DNA of 64,000 nt from JANMJD01 sp031371195 (GTDB lineage Bacteria; Actinomycetota; Acidimicrobiia; Acidimicrobiales; Ilumatobacteraceae), in NCBI GenBank assembly GCA_031371195.1, contig JANMJD010000090.1, forward strand, positions 1 through 64,000, read 5' to 3'. The notes beneath the pieces are model-generated. The model was not told the origin of the DNA. It worked only from the letters and a program-made list of their open reading frames with translations, and did not search any database. The number at the start of each line of letters is the position of its first letter. Position 1 is the first letter of the stretch. Made by a program: the position numbers and the translations under genes. This document shows, in pieces, positions 32,643-41,014 of the stretch.

Positions 32643-33296
32643 TCAACCGAGCGCCCCGGCCAGCATCGTGAGATAGGCGGTCCGAGAGACTTCGACGATG
32701 CCGAGCGAACGCAGATGGTCCGTCGCCCATTGCACGTCGAGCAGGCTCATCCTCGCCTCGCGCATCAGCTCGGCTAGTGCCATCAGCGCCACCTTCGACG
32801 CATCACGTTGGTGGTGGAACATAGATTCCCCGGCGAACAACCCGCCGATCCGCACCCCGTACAAGCCACCGGCGAGTGCTCCCGACGCGTCGTAGACCTC
32901 GATGCTGTGCACCCATCCGAGATCGAACAACCGCTCGTAAGCATCGACGAACGCGGCATTGATCCAGCCGTGAGGGCGGTGAGGATCGCCGCAGGCCTCC
33001 ATCACCGGCCGGAATGCGGTATCGACGCGGACCTCGAAGCGGCGGGCGCTCTGACGCATCGAGCGGGTCACGCGCAGGCCGTCGGGGAGCATCACGCCTC
33101 GCGGGTCGGGCGACCACCAGCCGATCTGACGCCGACCGTGCGGCATCGGGAAATAGGCCGACCGATACGCATTGAGCAACGTGCCCGGCGAGAGATCAGC
33201 GCCGACGGCGACGAGGTCCTCGGGAGCGCCGGTCGGATCGGGGAACGCCCAGCCCGACGACGGGGGCTCGATCGGCGTCACGTCCCAGCCGGCCAC
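32643..33296 (-). CDS. aat: Leucyl/phenylalanyl-tRNA-protein transferase
   Basis: Adds Leu or Phe from aminoacyl-tRNA to proteins with N-terminal Arg/Lys, marking them for ClpAP/ClpS degradation (bacterial N-end rule). The 217-aa protein has WAFPDPTGAPEDLVAVGADLSPGTLLNAYRSAYFPM at its start, WWSPDPRGVM, then HGWINAAFVDAYERLFDLGWVHSIEVY, GGLYGVRIGGLFAGESMFHHQRDASKVALMALAELM and LLDVQWATDHLRSLGIVEVSR. The start is uncertain between GTG 33296 and GTG 33281. It is upstream of the metalloprotease gene, 8 bp apart. Confidence 0.93.
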   Translation of the reverse strand: MAGWDVTPIEPPSSGWAFPDPTGAPEDLVAVGADLSPGTLLNAYRSAYFPMPHGRRQIGWWSPDPRGVMLPDGLRVTRSMRQSARRFEVRVDTAFRPVMEACGDPHRPHGWINAAFVDAYERLFDLGWVHSIEVYDASGALAGGLYGVRIGGLFAGESMFHHQRDASKVALMALAELMREARMSLLDVQWATDHLRSLGIVEVSRTAYLTMLAGALG

Positions 33297-33415
33297 GTCA
33301 CCCGTTCTAGCGCGTCTCCGCTCGCCTCGGGCTTCGCGGGAGGCTCGCCCGCCACGGGATGGGCCACGCCGAACGGATCGGCCCGGGCTGTGGACGAACG
33401 CCGGCGCGCCTGCGA

Positions 33416-34279
33416 TCAGCGGGCGTAGTCGTAGAAGCCCCGGCCCGACTTGCGCCCCAGGCGCCCGGCGGCGACCATACGTCGCAGCGTCGGCACGGCG
33501 GCGTAGTTGGCGTCGCGGAACTCCTGGTAGAGCGCATCGAGAATGGCCAGCGAGGTGTCGAGGCCGACGAGGTCGAGCAGTGCGAACGGTCCCATCGGAA
33601 AGTTGCAGCCGCCCTTCATCGCCACGTCGATGTCGTCCATCGATGCAGTGCCCTGCTCCCACATGCGAACGGCATTGTTGAGGTAGGGGAACAACAGCGC
33701 GTTGACGACGAACCCGGCACGGTCGGCCACGTCGACGGCGTCCTTTCCGCACGCCTCGGCAAAACCGCGAGCAGCGGCGATCGTCTCGTCGGTGGCGACG
33801 ATCGGCCGGACGATCTCGACCAGTTTCATCATCGGAGCCGGGTTGAAGAAGTGGATGCCACATACCTGGCCCGGACGCCGGGTCATCATCGCCATCTCGA
33901 CGATCGGCAGGGTCGACGTGTTCGTCGACAGTACGGCCTCGGGCTTGACGATCCGGTCGAGCTGGCCGAACAACGCCTTTTTCACCGCCAGATCCTCGAC
34001 GACCGACTCGATCACCAGGTCGCACCCGGCCAGATCGGTGAGATCATCGGTCGCCGCCACGCGGCCGAGGATCTCGGCCAGTTCGTCGTCGGTCAACCGC
34101 CCCTTGGCCACTTGCTTGGCCAGGCCTGTCGCCAGGGCGGCGATCATGCCATCGGCGGCGGCCTGCGTACGGGAACGCACGATCACGTCATAGCCCGCCC
34201 TGGCCGCCACCTCGGCCAACCCGGCGCCCATGATCCCCGACCCGAGGATGCCAACCGTCGCAATCGTCACCTGCTCCAT
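33416..34279 (-). CDS. 3-hydroxybutyryl-CoA dehydrogenase
   Basis: A 287-aa NAD-dependent 3-hydroxyacyl-CoA dehydrogenase. It has the Rossmann motif VGILGSGIMGAGLAEVAARAG (residues 9-29), ESVVEDLAVKKALFGQLD, STNTSTLPI, the catalytic-His region GIHFFNPAPMMKLVEIV, and the C-terminal FVVNALLFPYLNNAV and RKSGRGFYDY. The short form without a hydratase domain is typical of Hbd/FadB2 (PaaH-like) proteins in short-chain fatty acid or phenylacetate breakdown. A near-perfect 16-bp palindrome lies 9-24 bp upstream of the start, so a TetR-type repressor is likely. Confidence 0.92.
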   Translation of the reverse strand: MEQVTIATVGILGSGIMGAGLAEVAARAGYDVIVRSRTQAAADGMIAALATGLAKQVAKGRLTDDELAEILGRVAATDDLTDLAGCDLVIESVVEDLAVKKALFGQLDRIVKPEAVLSTNTSTLPIVEMAMMTRRPGQVCGIHFFNPAPMMKLVEIVRPIVATDETIAAARGFAEACGKDAVDVADRAGFVVNALLFPYLNNAVRMWEQGTASMDDIDVAMKGGCNFPMGPFALLDLVGLDTSLAILDALYQEFRDANYAAVPTLRRMVAAGRLGRKSGRGFYDYAR

Positions 34280-34287
34280 CCACGTAT

Positions 34288-34303
34288 GTTACTCGATGGT
34301 AAC
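34288..34303 (-). promoter_or_regulatory. Palindromic operator upstream of the 3-hydroxyacyl-CoA dehydrogenase gene
   Basis: GTTACTCGATGGTAAC is a 16-bp palindrome with one mismatched pair (GTTAC/GTAAC arms). It lies 9 bp upstream of the dehydrogenase ATG. The arm sequence is like TetR-family operators of acyl-CoA metabolism genes in actinobacteria; that match is from memory of the motif class. Confidence 0.6.
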
Positions 34304-34421
34304 TATCGGCGCCAGCAGCCGTTCGATACCGGTCGTTGTGACGCCTGACCGGAGGCATGTTCACCGTCGCGCTACCCGGTGGACACCGGTTGTTGGGAAG
34401 CGATCGGTACCGTCGAACGAG

Positions 34422-35222
34422 ATGACAACTCCCGTGATATCCGATCCGGTACTGCCCGACGTGGGCGCCGACCACCGTCGGGTGGTCCCCTTGTTCGCCG
34501 TGCACAACTTCCGTGACATGGGCGGCTATCCGACCGTCGACGGTCGCCAGACCCGTTGGCATCACCTGTTCCGCGCCGATGGACTCCAGCGCCTGACCGA
34601 GAGCGACCTCGAACTGCTGCGGGCGTACCGTCTGCGGACAGTGATCGACCTGCGAACGATTGGCGAGATCGAGGAGTGGGGCAAGTTCGCCGCCGAGCAG
34701 TACCCGGTCAAGTTCGTCCACCTTCCGATCGTCGACGCCACCTGGCATTTCGAGGACCGCAAGCTCGACGGCAGCCCCCACGAGTTCCTCGTCTCGGCCT
34801 ATCTCGACATGCTGCAGCTAGGTGCCGGCCGCTTCGCCGAGGCGCTGCGGCTGCTCGCCGAACCGAACGTCGGACCGGTGGTCTTCCACTGCGCGGCAGG
34901 CAAGGACCGCACCGGTCTCGTCGCCGCCCTGACGCTGGCCGCCCTCGGCGTGCCCGACGAGTACATCGCCGCCGATTACGGCCTGACGGCCGATGGCATG
35001 GCCCGCACCCGGGCCTGGGCCGCCACCCACCGTCCGGCGCTGCTCGAGCGGATGGACAGTGCGCCGCCCGGGTTCATGGCAGCACTTCCGTCGGCCCTGC
35101 TCGAGGTCCTCGACGACATCCGGCTCCTCCATGGCTCGATCACCGAGTACCTCGGCACCATCGGCGTCACGGACCACGTGATCGACAACCTACGCGCCAA
35201 TCTGTTGACCGACGCCCCGTAG
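34422..35222 (+). CDS. Tyrosine-protein phosphatase (Y_phosphatase3 family)
   Basis: A 266-aa dual-specificity-like phosphatase. The P-loop is FHCAAGKDRTGLVAAL (Cys near 157, pattern C-x5-R: CAAGKDR), and the N-terminal NFRDMGGYPT and FRADGLQRLTESDL segments are typical of this family, related to MptpB of Mycobacterium, which also acts on phosphoinositides. The start MTTPVISDPV is at ATG 34422. The next gene starts 14 bp after its stop on the same strand. Confidence 0.9.
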   Translation: MTTPVISDPVLPDVGADHRRVVPLFAVHNFRDMGGYPTVDGRQTRWHHLFRADGLQRLTESDLELLRAYRLRTVIDLRTIGEIEEWGKFAAEQYPVKFVHLPIVDATWHFEDRKLDGSPHEFLVSAYLDMLQLGAGRFAEALRLLAEPNVGPVVFHCAAGKDRTGLVAALTLAALGVPDEYIAADYGLTADGMARTRAWAATHRPALLERMDSAPPGFMAALPSALLEVLDDIRLLHGSITEYLGTIGVTDHVIDNLRANLLTDAP

Positions 35223-35236
35223 GGCACACTGGAGGA

Positions 35237-35869
35237 ATGAACGGGACACTTGCCCTGATCGGCGGGGGCGAGTTCGCCCAAACCGAGGCCCTCGACCGCC
35301 GACTGCTGGAAGCGGCCGGCACCGAACGGGTGGTCGTACTGCCGACGGCGGATGCCTTCGAACATCCCCAACGAGCGGTGGACCGGGCGGCGACGTGGTT
35401 TGCCGGGCTCGGCGGTTCCGCTGTCGGGGTCAACGTCCTCACCCGGCGCGACGCGCTCGATCCGGCCAACTCCGCGGCGCTCCGTTCGGCCCGCTTCGTC
35501 TATCTCGTCGGCGACTCACCCATGCATCTGCGCTCGGCGCTGAAGCACACGCCGGTGTGGGACGCCCTGCAGGGAGTACTCGAAGCCGGCGGAGTCGTCG
35601 CCGCCAGTACTGCCGCCGCCGCGGCCCTGTGCGATCCAATGGTCGACCCGCGCGGCGGCGCCTTCACCCTCGGCCTCGGCCTGGTCAGCGGACTGGCGCT
35701 CGTGACCGAGTCCGAGACATGGTCGGGTGAGCGGCTGAAGCGCACACTCGACATGGCCAAAGGCTTCACCGTGGCCACGATGCCCTCGGGCAGTGCACTG
35801 GTGCGCGACGACTCAGGTTGGCAGACCGTCGGTGCCGTCGAACTCATCGGTGGCCAGCTCCCCGGGTAG
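35237..35869 (+). CDS. S51 peptidase/cyanophycinase-like protein with degenerate active site
   Basis: A 210-aa class I glutamine-amidotransferase-fold protein of the peptidase S51 group. TLALIGGGEF at the start, RVVVLPTA, VYLVGDSPMHL, and DPMVDPRGGAFTLGLGL with KGFTVATMPSGSALV are family-like. In active members the nucleophile elbow reads GSSAGA; here (residues ~124-129) it is ASTAAA, so the catalytic Ser is Thr and both glycines are lost. It is probably not a peptidase. GGAGG lies 1 bp before the ATG. Its last 57 bp overlap the convergent histidine kinase gene. Confidence 0.75.
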   Translation: MNGTLALIGGGEFAQTEALDRRLLEAAGTERVVVLPTADAFEHPQRAVDRAATWFAGLGGSAVGVNVLTRRDALDPANSAALRSARFVYLVGDSPMHLRSALKHTPVWDALQGVLEAGGVVAASTAAAAALCDPMVDPRGGAFTLGLGLVSGLALVTESETWSGERLKRTLDMAKGFTVATMPSGSALVRDDSGWQTVGAVELIGGQLPG

Positions 35870-37273
35870 GGCGAGCGGCAGGTCCGGGCCGAGGGGCAGG
35901 CTCATTCGCAATGTCGCGCCCATGCCATCGGGAGGATCGATGAACGCGGCGACACCCCGGTGGGCACGGGCGATGTCGGCGACGATCGCCAGGCCCAGTC
36001 CGGTCCCGCCGTCATCGTCGGTGCGAGCGTCGTCCAATCGGGTGAACGGCTCGAACGTGCGCGTCCGGTCGGATTCGGCGATCGGTGGACCGTCGTTGGA
36101 GATCGTCACCGTCGCCGTCATCGACGACCTGTCGATGCTGACGGCTGCGCAGATACGACGCTGCGCATGCCGCTCGGCGTTGTCGAAGACGTTGCGCAAC
36201 GCCCGTAGCAACAGGGTCTCGACCCCCGCGACGACGACCGGCGCCGCGGGCGCCACGAACTCGTAGGTTCGCCCGGTCGCACCGTGGGAGCGGTGATCCA
36301 CCTCGGTGCCGACGAGCGCCCCGAGGTCGATCGCCCGGGACTGCTCGGCCACCCGCGTCGGGTCGAGCCGGGTCAGTTCGAGCAGGTCGCGAGCCAGGTC
36401 CTCGAGCCGGTCGATCTCGGCGAGGGTATCGGTGGCCGCCTGGCGCCAATCGACCCGGTCGGGATGGGCGACGGCGACCTCCAACGTCAGACGCGCCGCG
36501 GCGAGGGGGCTGCGCAACTCATGGCTGGCATCCGCGGCGAAACGGCGCTCGCGTTGCCTGGTGTCGCCGAGGCGGCGCAATAGTTGGTTCAACGTCACCG
36601 CCAGCCGGGCGATCTCGTCACCCGTCGGGGGGATGGCCAACTCCTGATCGAGGCGACTGGTCTGAATCTCGTCGACTTCGCGGATCAGATTGTCGACCGG
36701 CCCGACCGCCCAACCGGTCGCCGACCAGACGATGATCACGAACCCGGCCACCAACAGGGGGATTCCCAAGATCATCAGCAGCTGGAAACGGTGCACGGTG
36801 CGATCGAGACCGGCCAACGAGGTTCCGGCGTAGACGGCGACCGGGCCGATCCCGGAGCGCGCGGCGACACCGGCCACCCTCCACCTCGCCGAAGGCTCAC
36901 CGAGCATCTTCAGGTTGACGGTCATCTCGGTGATCGTGTCGGTGACCTTGAAGCTCGCCAGGATCGGCGCATCGTGCAGACCCGGGGTGGCGGCGACCAC
37001 CTCACCGCGTGAGTCGATGATCTGCACCACACCGGTCTCGCGACCCGTCAACGGGACGTCGGTGGACACCTGACGGCGCTCGTCCGGCGTTACCAGTCCC
37101 TGAATGCGATCGCGCAACCCGCTGTCGATCTCGGACACCAACGAGCGGCGCTCCAAGCCGAGCAGGGCGACACCTCCGACGACGAGGGCCACCGCCAGCA
37201 GGGCCGAAGCCGCGAAGGTGACCCGAAGCCGGATCGAGCGTGAGCGCAACCACCCGGGAGCGTCAGCGGGCAT
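35813..37273 (-). CDS. Sensor histidine kinase (MprB-like)
   Basis: A 486-aa membrane sensor. Two membrane segments (VTFAASALLAVALVVGGVALLG, near residues 18-39, and LLMILGIPLLVAGFVIIVWSATG, near 165-187) enclose a ~125-residue extracytoplasmic sensor region. They are followed by HAMP, the dimerisation/phosphoacceptor box RFAADASHELRSPLAAAR, and the ATPase with NVFDNAERHA (N box), GGTGLGLAIVADIARAHRG (G box). Its gene overlaps the response regulator gene upstream by 11 bp, so they form one operon. The divergent HtrA operon suggests an envelope stress system. Confidence 0.92.
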   Translation of the reverse strand: MPADAPGWLRSRSIRLRVTFAASALLAVALVVGGVALLGLERRSLVSEIDSGLRDRIQGLVTPDERRQVSTDVPLTGRETGVVQIIDSRGEVVAATPGLHDAPILASFKVTDTITEMTVNLKMLGEPSARWRVAGVAARSGIGPVAVYAGTSLAGLDRTVHRFQLLMILGIPLLVAGFVIIVWSATGWAVGPVDNLIREVDEIQTSRLDQELAIPPTGDEIARLAVTLNQLLRRLGDTRQRERRFAADASHELRSPLAAARLTLEVAVAHPDRVDWRQAATDTLAEIDRLEDLARDLLELTRLDPTRVAEQSRAIDLGALVGTEVDHRSHGATGRTYEFVAPAAPVVVAGVETLLLRALRNVFDNAERHAQRRICAAVSIDRSSMTATVTISNDGPPIAESDRTRTFEPFTRLDDARTDDDGGTGLGLAIVADIARAHRGVAAFIDPPDGMGATLRMSLPLGPDLPLALPGELATDEFDGTDGLPT

Positions 37274-37928
37274 CGGCCGCTACCCGGTAGCCCGCGCCAC
37301 GAATCGTCTCGATGGCCGCGTCGCCCAGTTTGCGACGCAGGGCCGACACGTGGACCTCGACCACGTTCGGACCGCCGTCGTAGGCGAAATCCCAGACGTG
37401 ATCGAGGATGTCACCCTTGGGGACCACCTCGCCGGCGCGGCGCATCAGATATTCGAGCACCGCCTGCTCGCGCACCGTCAAGGTCACCGCGGTCCCGTCG
37501 AGCCGGCACGTGTGCGCAGCCGGATCGAGTTCGAGAGCCCCCGATCGCAGCACGGTCGCCGTCGGATTGGTCGCCCGCCTCAGTAGCGCGCGCACCCGGG
37601 CGAGCAGCACCGTGTACGAGAACGGTTTGGACAGGAAGTCGTCGGCCCCGTTGTCGAGCGCCTCCGCCTCGTCGAGTTCGCCGTCCTTGGCGGTCAGCAT
37701 GAGAATCGGGGTGGCGATCTTGCGGGCCCGCAGGTCGGCGCACAATCGCAGGCCGTTGATCCCGGGCAGCATGATGTCGAGCACGATCAGGTCGTGGTCG
37801 AAGTTGGTGGCCATCCAGTGCCCCTCGGTACCGGTGTAGGCGACGTCGACGGCGAAGCCTTCGGCTTCGAGGCCGCGCACCAGCGCCGCGGCGAGTCGTT
37901 TGTCATCCTCGACGACCAGTAGGCGCAC
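37263..37928 (-). CDS. OmpR-family response regulator (MprA-like)
   Basis: A 221-aa DNA-binding response regulator. The receiver domain has VVEDD (acid pocket, residues 5-9), the phosphoacceptor Asp in LIVLDIMLPG (near 51) and FLSKPFSYTVLLARVRALLRR with its conserved Lys. The C-terminal winged helix ends with VVEVHVSALRRKLGDAAIETIRGAGYRV. The start GTG at 37928 faces the divergent membrane protein/HtrA operon; three CTTCA repeats at 10-11 bp spacing lie in the 84 bp between them and are likely binding sites. Confidence 0.93.
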   Translation of the reverse strand: MRLLVVEDDKRLAAALVRGLEAEGFAVDVAYTGTEGHWMATNFDHDLIVLDIMLPGINGLRLCADLRARKIATPILMLTAKDGELDEAEALDNGADDFLSKPFSYTVLLARVRALLRRATNPTATVLRSGALELDPAAHTCRLDGTAVTLTVREQAVLEYLMRRAGEVVPKGDILDHVWDFAYDGGPNVVEVHVSALRRKLGDAAIETIRGAGYRVAADAR

Positions 37929-37950
37929 TGGGCCATTGTGCCGGATTGAA

Positions 37951-37990
37951 CCTGAAGCCCACCTTCAGCGAGCTTCAAGGTCACTTCAGG
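37951..37990. promoter_or_regulatory. Response-regulator binding array between the two-component genes and the HtrA operon
   Basis: CTTCA occurs at 37963-37967, 37973-37977 and 37984-37988, spaced 10 and 11 bp, with an inverted CCTGAAG at 37951. One-turn-spaced direct repeats are the usual target of OmpR-family regulators. The array is 22-62 bp from the two divergent start codons and could control both operons. Confidence 0.65.
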
Positions 37991-38012
37991 TCACCTACGT
38001 CATGCTGCGTCC

Positions 38013-38555
38013 ATGTCCCTGCGGAAACACGACGAACCGGCGAGCGCAGCGCCCACCGCGACGGGTGCCGTGCTGCGAAGCATGATCGGCACGCCGCAAA
38101 TCCGTCGGGCCGGGAGGGTGAACGTGACTCCCGCTGTTCGCCATGCCGCATTCGGCGCCCTGGGCGTCATCGTGCTCAGCCATCTGGCCGCGCTGTCGGG
38201 CACGATCACCGACGCACCGACGCTCGGCCTCGGCTTCGTGGTGGTCATCACCGCAGCGGTCTGGTCGGCCGCCCAGGTGCTGCGCGACCGCTCGGTCGGA
38301 TGGATCGTCGGATGCGCCGTCGCCGTTGTGGCCGTCACGGCGTACATCATCAGTCGTACCGTCGGACTGCCGCTCGAGGGCGGCAAGTTCGACAACTGGT
38401 TCGATCCCCTCGGTGTGGTGGCAGCCGTCGCCGAGGGGATCGTCATCGCCCTCGGCGCCGTGATGATCCACCGGCAGCGGGCGATCCCGATCCGTGGTGG
38501 CGCCTTCAAACCACGGCCATCCACCCACCGGCACTTCAACGGAGCACAACGATGA
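38013..38555 (+). CDS. Hypothetical membrane protein, 180 aa
   Basis: A protein with about four hydrophobic segments: AAFGALGVIVLSHLAALSG (residues ~46-64), LGLGFVVVITAAVWSAAQVL, IVGCAVAVVAVTAYIISRTVG, and VVAAVAEGIVIALGAVMIHRQ. The N- and C-termini are hydrophilic. No family was recognised. Its stop overlaps the HtrA start (ATGA), so the two proteins are made together, and it lies first after the regulator array. It may be a membrane partner of the HtrA protease. Confidence 0.8.
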   Translation: MSLRKHDEPASAAPTATGAVLRSMIGTPQIRRAGRVNVTPAVRHAAFGALGVIVLSHLAALSGTITDAPTLGLGFVVVITAAVWSAAQVLRDRSVGWIVGCAVAVVAVTAYIISRTVGLPLEGGKFDNWFDPLGVVAAVAEGIVIALGAVMIHRQRAIPIRGGAFKPRPSTHRHFNGAQR

Positions 38556-39808
38556 CCAACACGCTGAACGACCATCCCCCGACGGAGCAATGGAATCCGG
38601 GACCCCCCGCCCTCGGCCTCCTTCCTCCGCCCGCGCCGGCCCTGGGACGCCCTACCCCACCGGGTCGTCCCGACTCGCTCCCGACCGACACGGGCGGGAG
38701 CGAGGGTCGGCGTCCTCGAACCACCTTGCGCGCCGCCTTCGCCGGTGGTGTGGTCGGCGCGGCCGTCGCCGCGGCGGTCGCCTTCGGGGTGGTGGACAAC
38801 CACGATCGGACCGTGCCGGTGCTGCCCGTCCCAGCCGCTTCCGGGGCGATCCCAACCGGGGGCGCTTCCTCCGTCGCCCCCGGTTCGCTCGAAGTCCATG
38901 CCCTGATCGCCAAGGTGGAGCCGGCCGTGGTCGACATCGAGGTCGGTGCGACGGCCGCCGACGGCTCGGTGCAAGCGATCGCCGCAGGCTCAGGAGTCGT
39001 GATCTCGGCCGATGGCCTGGTGCTGACCAACGCCCATGTCGTGCAGCTGACCGATCCGAGCGGTCAGACCATCGACAACCCCGTGTTCACGATGAAGATG
39101 AACGACGGATCGGTTCGGTCGGCCAAGGTGCTCGGGGCATCTCCCGACTACGACGTGGCCCTGATGCGCCTCGACGACACCTCGAACCTGTCGCCGATCG
39201 AACTGGGCGACTCGGCATCGGCCCGAGTTGGTGACGAGGTCGTGGCGATCGGCAACGCCCTCAACCTCGGCGACGTGCCGACCGTCTCTCGTGGCATCAT
39301 CTCGGCGCTCGAGCGCACGCTCGCCGTCGACGCCACGACGACGCTCCACGGGCTCATCCAGACCGACGCCCCGATCAATCACGGCAACTCGGGCGGCGCA
39401 TTGGTCGACTCGGCCGGGCGGTTGATCGGTATCAACTCGGCCGGCATCCCCGACTCGCAGAACATCGGCTTCGCCATCGCCATCAACACGATCAAACCAC
39501 TGCTCGACGACCTGAAGGCCGGCCGCACGGTCAAGGCCGAGCCGATCTCGTACCTCGGCGTCACCGTCGATCAGAGTCCGACCGGCGTGACGGTGACCGA
39601 CCTGCTCAGTGACGGGCCGGCCCACACCGCCGGCATGAGAGCGGGCGACGTGATCGCCAAGATCGGCGACGCGACGATCAACACCACCGAGCAGCTGTCG
39701 AGCACGCTGCAGAAGCTCAGGCCAGGGACGAAGACGACCGTCGAGGTCACCCGCAACGGTACGACCCAGACCGTCGACATCGTGCTGGGCACCCGCCCGA
39801 CCGGCTGA
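38552..39808 (+). CDS. HtrA/DegP-type serine protease with PDZ domain (PepD-like)
   Basis: A 418-aa envelope protease. A Pro-rich cytoplasmic N-terminus (~60 residues) precedes one membrane segment (AAFAGGVVGAAVAAAVAFGVV), a linker, and the trypsin-like domain with the full triad: His in LTNAHVV (~161), Asp in DYDVALMRL, and Ser in NHGNSGGALV (~281). One PDZ domain follows (YLGVTVDQSP, AGMRAGDVIAKIGD). It degrades or refolds damaged exported proteins. ATG 38552 overlaps the previous stop. The genetic layout mirrors the MprAB-PepD envelope-stress locus. Confidence 0.93.
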   Translation: MTNTLNDHPPTEQWNPGPPALGLLPPPAPALGRPTPPGRPDSLPTDTGGSEGRRPRTTLRAAFAGGVVGAAVAAAVAFGVVDNHDRTVPVLPVPAASGAIPTGGASSVAPGSLEVHALIAKVEPAVVDIEVGATAADGSVQAIAAGSGVVISADGLVLTNAHVVQLTDPSGQTIDNPVFTMKMNDGSVRSAKVLGASPDYDVALMRLDDTSNLSPIELGDSASARVGDEVVAIGNALNLGDVPTVSRGIISALERTLAVDATTTLHGLIQTDAPINHGNSGGALVDSAGRLIGINSAGIPDSQNIGFAIAINTIKPLLDDLKAGRTVKAEPISYLGVTVDQSPTGVTVTDLLSDGPAHTAGMRAGDVIAKIGDATINTTEQLSSTLQKLRPGTKTTVEVTRNGTTQTVDIVLGTRPTG

Positions 39809-39893
39809 CACCGCGATCGGCTCACGGAGCCCTCAGGTCGGCGCCTCCCACCCCTCCCGCCCCGAGCGGGTGGCGCCGGCCTGCATGACGCGA

Positions 39894-39927
39894 CCATCCC
39901 CGGGACCAACGACGTTCCCGGGGATGT
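39894..39927. terminator. Hairpin between convergent htrA-type and cyclophilin genes
   Basis: An 11-bp perfect inverted repeat, CATCCCCGGGA (39895-39905) and TCCCGGGGATG (39916-39926), with a 10-nt loop, sits between two convergent genes 172 bp apart. A short TTGG...TGTT follows on the plus strand. It probably ends transcription from both sides. Confidence 0.6.
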
Positions 39928-39980
39928 TGGCGTGTTCGATGAAACCGTCGACCGGCTCGGCCGAGCGCTGAGCCGATCGG

Positions 39981-40916
39981 TCAGACCTCGGCGACCGTCA
40001 GCTTGACGATCTTGATCTCCTTCAACGGCGGCACACCGTTGTCGGCAGGATTGCCGGCGGCATCGAGGTCCTTGACCGTCGTATCGAGACCGTCGGTGAC
40101 CTGGCCGAACAGCGAGTAGTTCGGCGGAAGCGCGGCACCGCTGGCGCCGGTGATGATGAAGAACTGGCTGCCATTGGTGTCCGCCCCGCTGTTGGCCATC
40201 GCCAGCGAGCCGACCTCGTATGCACCGGCCGCCGGGAGTTCGTCGGCGAACGAGTAGCCCGGTCCACCGGAGCCGGTTGCCGTGGGATCGCCGCACTGGA
40301 CGACGAAACCGGGGATCGCCCGATGGCACGTCGTCTCGTCGAAGTAGTGGTAGCCGGCCAGGGTGACGAAGTTGTTCACGGTGCCCGGCGCGATCGACGG
40401 GTCGAGAACGGCGGTGAACTTGCCCATATTCGTTTCGACGTCGACCTGGTACTTCTTGGTGGGATCGATGCACAGCTTGGGCGCATCGTCGAACTTCTGG
40501 GACTTCGTCGACGAACCGTCGGCCGCAGCACACTCACCTTTGCCGTACACGAAGGGCTCGCGCGTCGGCGCCGTCGCCGGTGTCGTGTCGATCGGAGTCG
40601 TATCCGTCGGGAGGGTGGAGGCCGACGGATCGACCGTGGCGGACGGATCGGTTGAGATCGCGGTGTCGACGGAGATCTGCGGCGTCGTCGCCGACGGATC
40701 GACCGCGGCGGCGATCGTGGTGGCAGCCGACTGATCCTCGGACTTCGAGCCACGGTTGGTGAAGTACAGCACCGCGGTCAGCGCGACGGCACCTCCGACC
40801 AATAGCCCGATACGCAGCGCACGACGCTTGGTCTGGTGCTTCTGCTGTTCCTTGGCGATTTCCTGCAGCCGAAGCTGCCGGTTGGCCTTCTGACGTTCAC
40901 GCTTCTCAGTACCCAC
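39981..40916 (-). CDS. Membrane-anchored cyclophilin-type peptidyl-prolyl isomerase
   Basis: A 311-aa isomerase. A charged, Lys/Gln/Arg-rich cytoplasmic N-terminus (residues 1-33) is followed by one membrane segment (ALRIGLLVGGAVALTAVLYFTN), a ~90-residue Thr/Ala/Pro/Asp-rich linker and a C-terminal cyclophilin domain. That domain holds APGTVNNFVTLAGYHYFD, CHRAIPGFVVQCGDP, SLAMANSGADTNGSQFFI and FGQVTDGLDT. It catalyses prolyl isomerisation outside the membrane, probably helping exported proteins fold. The GTG start at 40914-40916 gives MGTEKRERQK. Confidence 0.93.
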   Translation of the reverse strand: MGTEKRERQKANRQLRLQEIAKEQQKHQTKRRALRIGLLVGGAVALTAVLYFTNRGSKSEDQSAATTIAAAVDPSATTPQISVDTAISTDPSATVDPSASTLPTDTTPIDTTPATAPTREPFVYGKGECAAADGSSTKSQKFDDAPKLCIDPTKKYQVDVETNMGKFTAVLDPSIAPGTVNNFVTLAGYHYFDETTCHRAIPGFVVQCGDPTATGSGGPGYSFADELPAAGAYEVGSLAMANSGADTNGSQFFIITGASGAALPPNYSLFGQVTDGLDTTVKDLDAAGNPADNGVPPLKEIKIVKLTVAEV

Positions 40917-41014
40917 GAAGGAGCGAGGCTATCGAACATGGCGGTCGGCTCGTCGGTCACCAGCGGTAATTGGGACGACGGCGCGACATGCGGCGCAGAT
41001 AACATGCTCAACCC

